Origin: Bacteroides sp. CAG:545
Lineage (GTDB): Bacteria; Bacteroidota; Bacteroidia; Bacteroidales; UBA932
Assembly (NCBI GenBank): GCA_000432515.1
Contig: HF996013.1
Coordinates: 52,506-116,505, forward strand
DNA: 64,000 nucleotides
Direction: 5' to 3'
Below the pieces are notes generated by a model, which ran no database searches, was not told the DNA's origin, and saw nothing but the letters and a program-made list of their open reading frames with translations. Position numbers and translations under genes: made by a program. Shown one piece after another: positions 63,511-64,000 of the stretch (position 1 is its first letter; every line of letters starts with the position of its first letter).

Positions 63511-63985
63511 TTCAACCACGGGGGCAAAAACCCACGATCTGCCCCCGTGACCGTTCAAAAAACTGCATGACGTGTGCAGAAAGGCCGTATATGCACACGT
63601 GAATCCAATGACATATGTAAAAGAGTCGATTGTGTCCACCCCGTTGCGGCAGCAAATACGTGGAGGACGCAAAGGCCGCGCGGAGCGTCGGGTTTTAGGG
63701 CAGCAGCGGCACAACAAGGCGAAGACTTCCGACCGAAGGATTAGCTTACAACCACGGTGGCAAAAAGGCTTGATTTGCCCCCGTGACCTTTCAAAAACTG
63801 CATGACGTGTGCAGAAAGGCCGTATTTGGTCACGTGAATCCAATGACGTAGGCAAAAGAGTCGATTTTGCACACCCATTTGCGGAAGCAAATACATGGAG
63901 GACGCAAAGGTCCAGCGGAGCGTCTGGGTTTAGGGCAGCGGCCTCACAACATAGTGAAGAGGTCTGACCGAAGTGCTGCCAGGGC
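63511..63985. repeat. two direct copies of a structured ~236-nt non-coding repeat
   Basis: Copy 1 (about 63511-63745) and copy 2 (about 63747-63985) align along their length, roughly 85% identical by eye, with a period of 235-236 bases. Because the period is not a multiple of three, and the open frame covering both copies reads them in different frames, it is not coding. Copy 1 holds two perfect hairpins: CACGGGGGCA/TGCCCCCGTG (63517-63549) and ACGTGTGCA/TGCACACGT (63570-63600), each with a 13-nt loop. Copy 2 keeps the first with one mismatch and the second only partly. More copies may follow beyond the window. Confidence 0.8.
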
Positions 63986-64000
63986 ATCATCAGATGCCGG

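Noticed and set aside
63511..63985. Direct repeat as insertion sequence
   Set aside because: No transposase and no terminal inverted repeats around each copy.
63445..63990. 181-residue open frame on the minus strand across the terminal repeats
   Set aside because: The two repeat copies are read in different frames, the product is Cys/Arg-rich without domain character, and the repeat period is not a multiple of three.

Overview
The window comes from a member of the Bacteroidales, probably a gut-type commensal. Several signs agree: a SusC/SusD pair, many lipoproteins whose acylated Cys is followed by the K/D/E-rich surface-export signal of this phylum, fimbrillin (Mfa-like), BACON and FISUMP domains, and gene starts preceded by the Bacteroidetes -7 box TAnnTTTG instead of a sigma-70 -10. 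I cannot name a genus from the sequence alone. No tRNA, rRNA, CRISPR array or complete insertion sequence was seen.

Left part (1-9 kb): a minus-strand operon holds a HAMP-like membrane protein, the TrkH potassium channel and a RecD-like helicase cut by the window edge. Then come a repeat-containing envelope protein, a 525-nt non-coding stretch with a 14-bp inverted repeat, glnS, a transglutaminase/leucine-rich lipoprotein and an exported alpha/beta hydrolase. Accessory part (9-23.6 kb): a RAYT-type Y1 transposase with palindromes in its own leader; a UPF0145 protein; a four-gene lipoprotein operon (fimbrillin-FGE fusion, two paralogues of which one is split, BACON/FISUMP protein) divergent from a membrane-bound AraC regulator; ogt; a DNA-binding Fic protein behind a perfect 30-bp palindrome; an SDR gene; an XRE-MntA/HepT toxin-antitoxin pair; a TSUP permease; a membrane protein/ECF sigma/putative anti-sigma trio; a 164-bp nested palindromic element; a DUF1643 protein; and an HD hydrolase overlapping a 54-residue gene.

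Middle part (23.6-47 kb) is mostly housekeeping: FprA flavodiiron protein, PepC-like peptidase, pssA, rubrerythrin, GH25 lysozyme, sdaA, an aromatic amino acid lyase, gapA, surE-lpxB, the DUF349-yidC-yggS operon, trmD, a TonB receptor under a TPP riboswitch, glutaminyl cyclase and pyrG.

Right part (47-63.2 kb) is one long minus-strand operon that reads as a polysaccharide-utilisation or surface-glycan locus. From its promoter near 63.24 kb it encodes a sialidase-fold protein; a lipoprotein joining a fimbrillin-like domain to a second sialidase fold; a fimbrillin-like/beta-repeat lipoprotein; SusC (with an apparent single-base frameshift); SusD; a BACON/DUF5689 lipoprotein; a small protein interrupted at a G8 tract; a second fimbrillin-like/beta-repeat lipoprotein; and a clan GH-A glycosidase. 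No dedicated regulator is visible. The last 825 bases have no convincing gene and hold two copies of a structured ~236-nt repeat.

Two features cut across the window. The pentamer CAATG/CATTG is several-fold over-represented in all frames and on both strands. Three genes (12051-12625, 50656-50825, 54689-57743) carry apparent frameshifts that could be biological or assembly errors.
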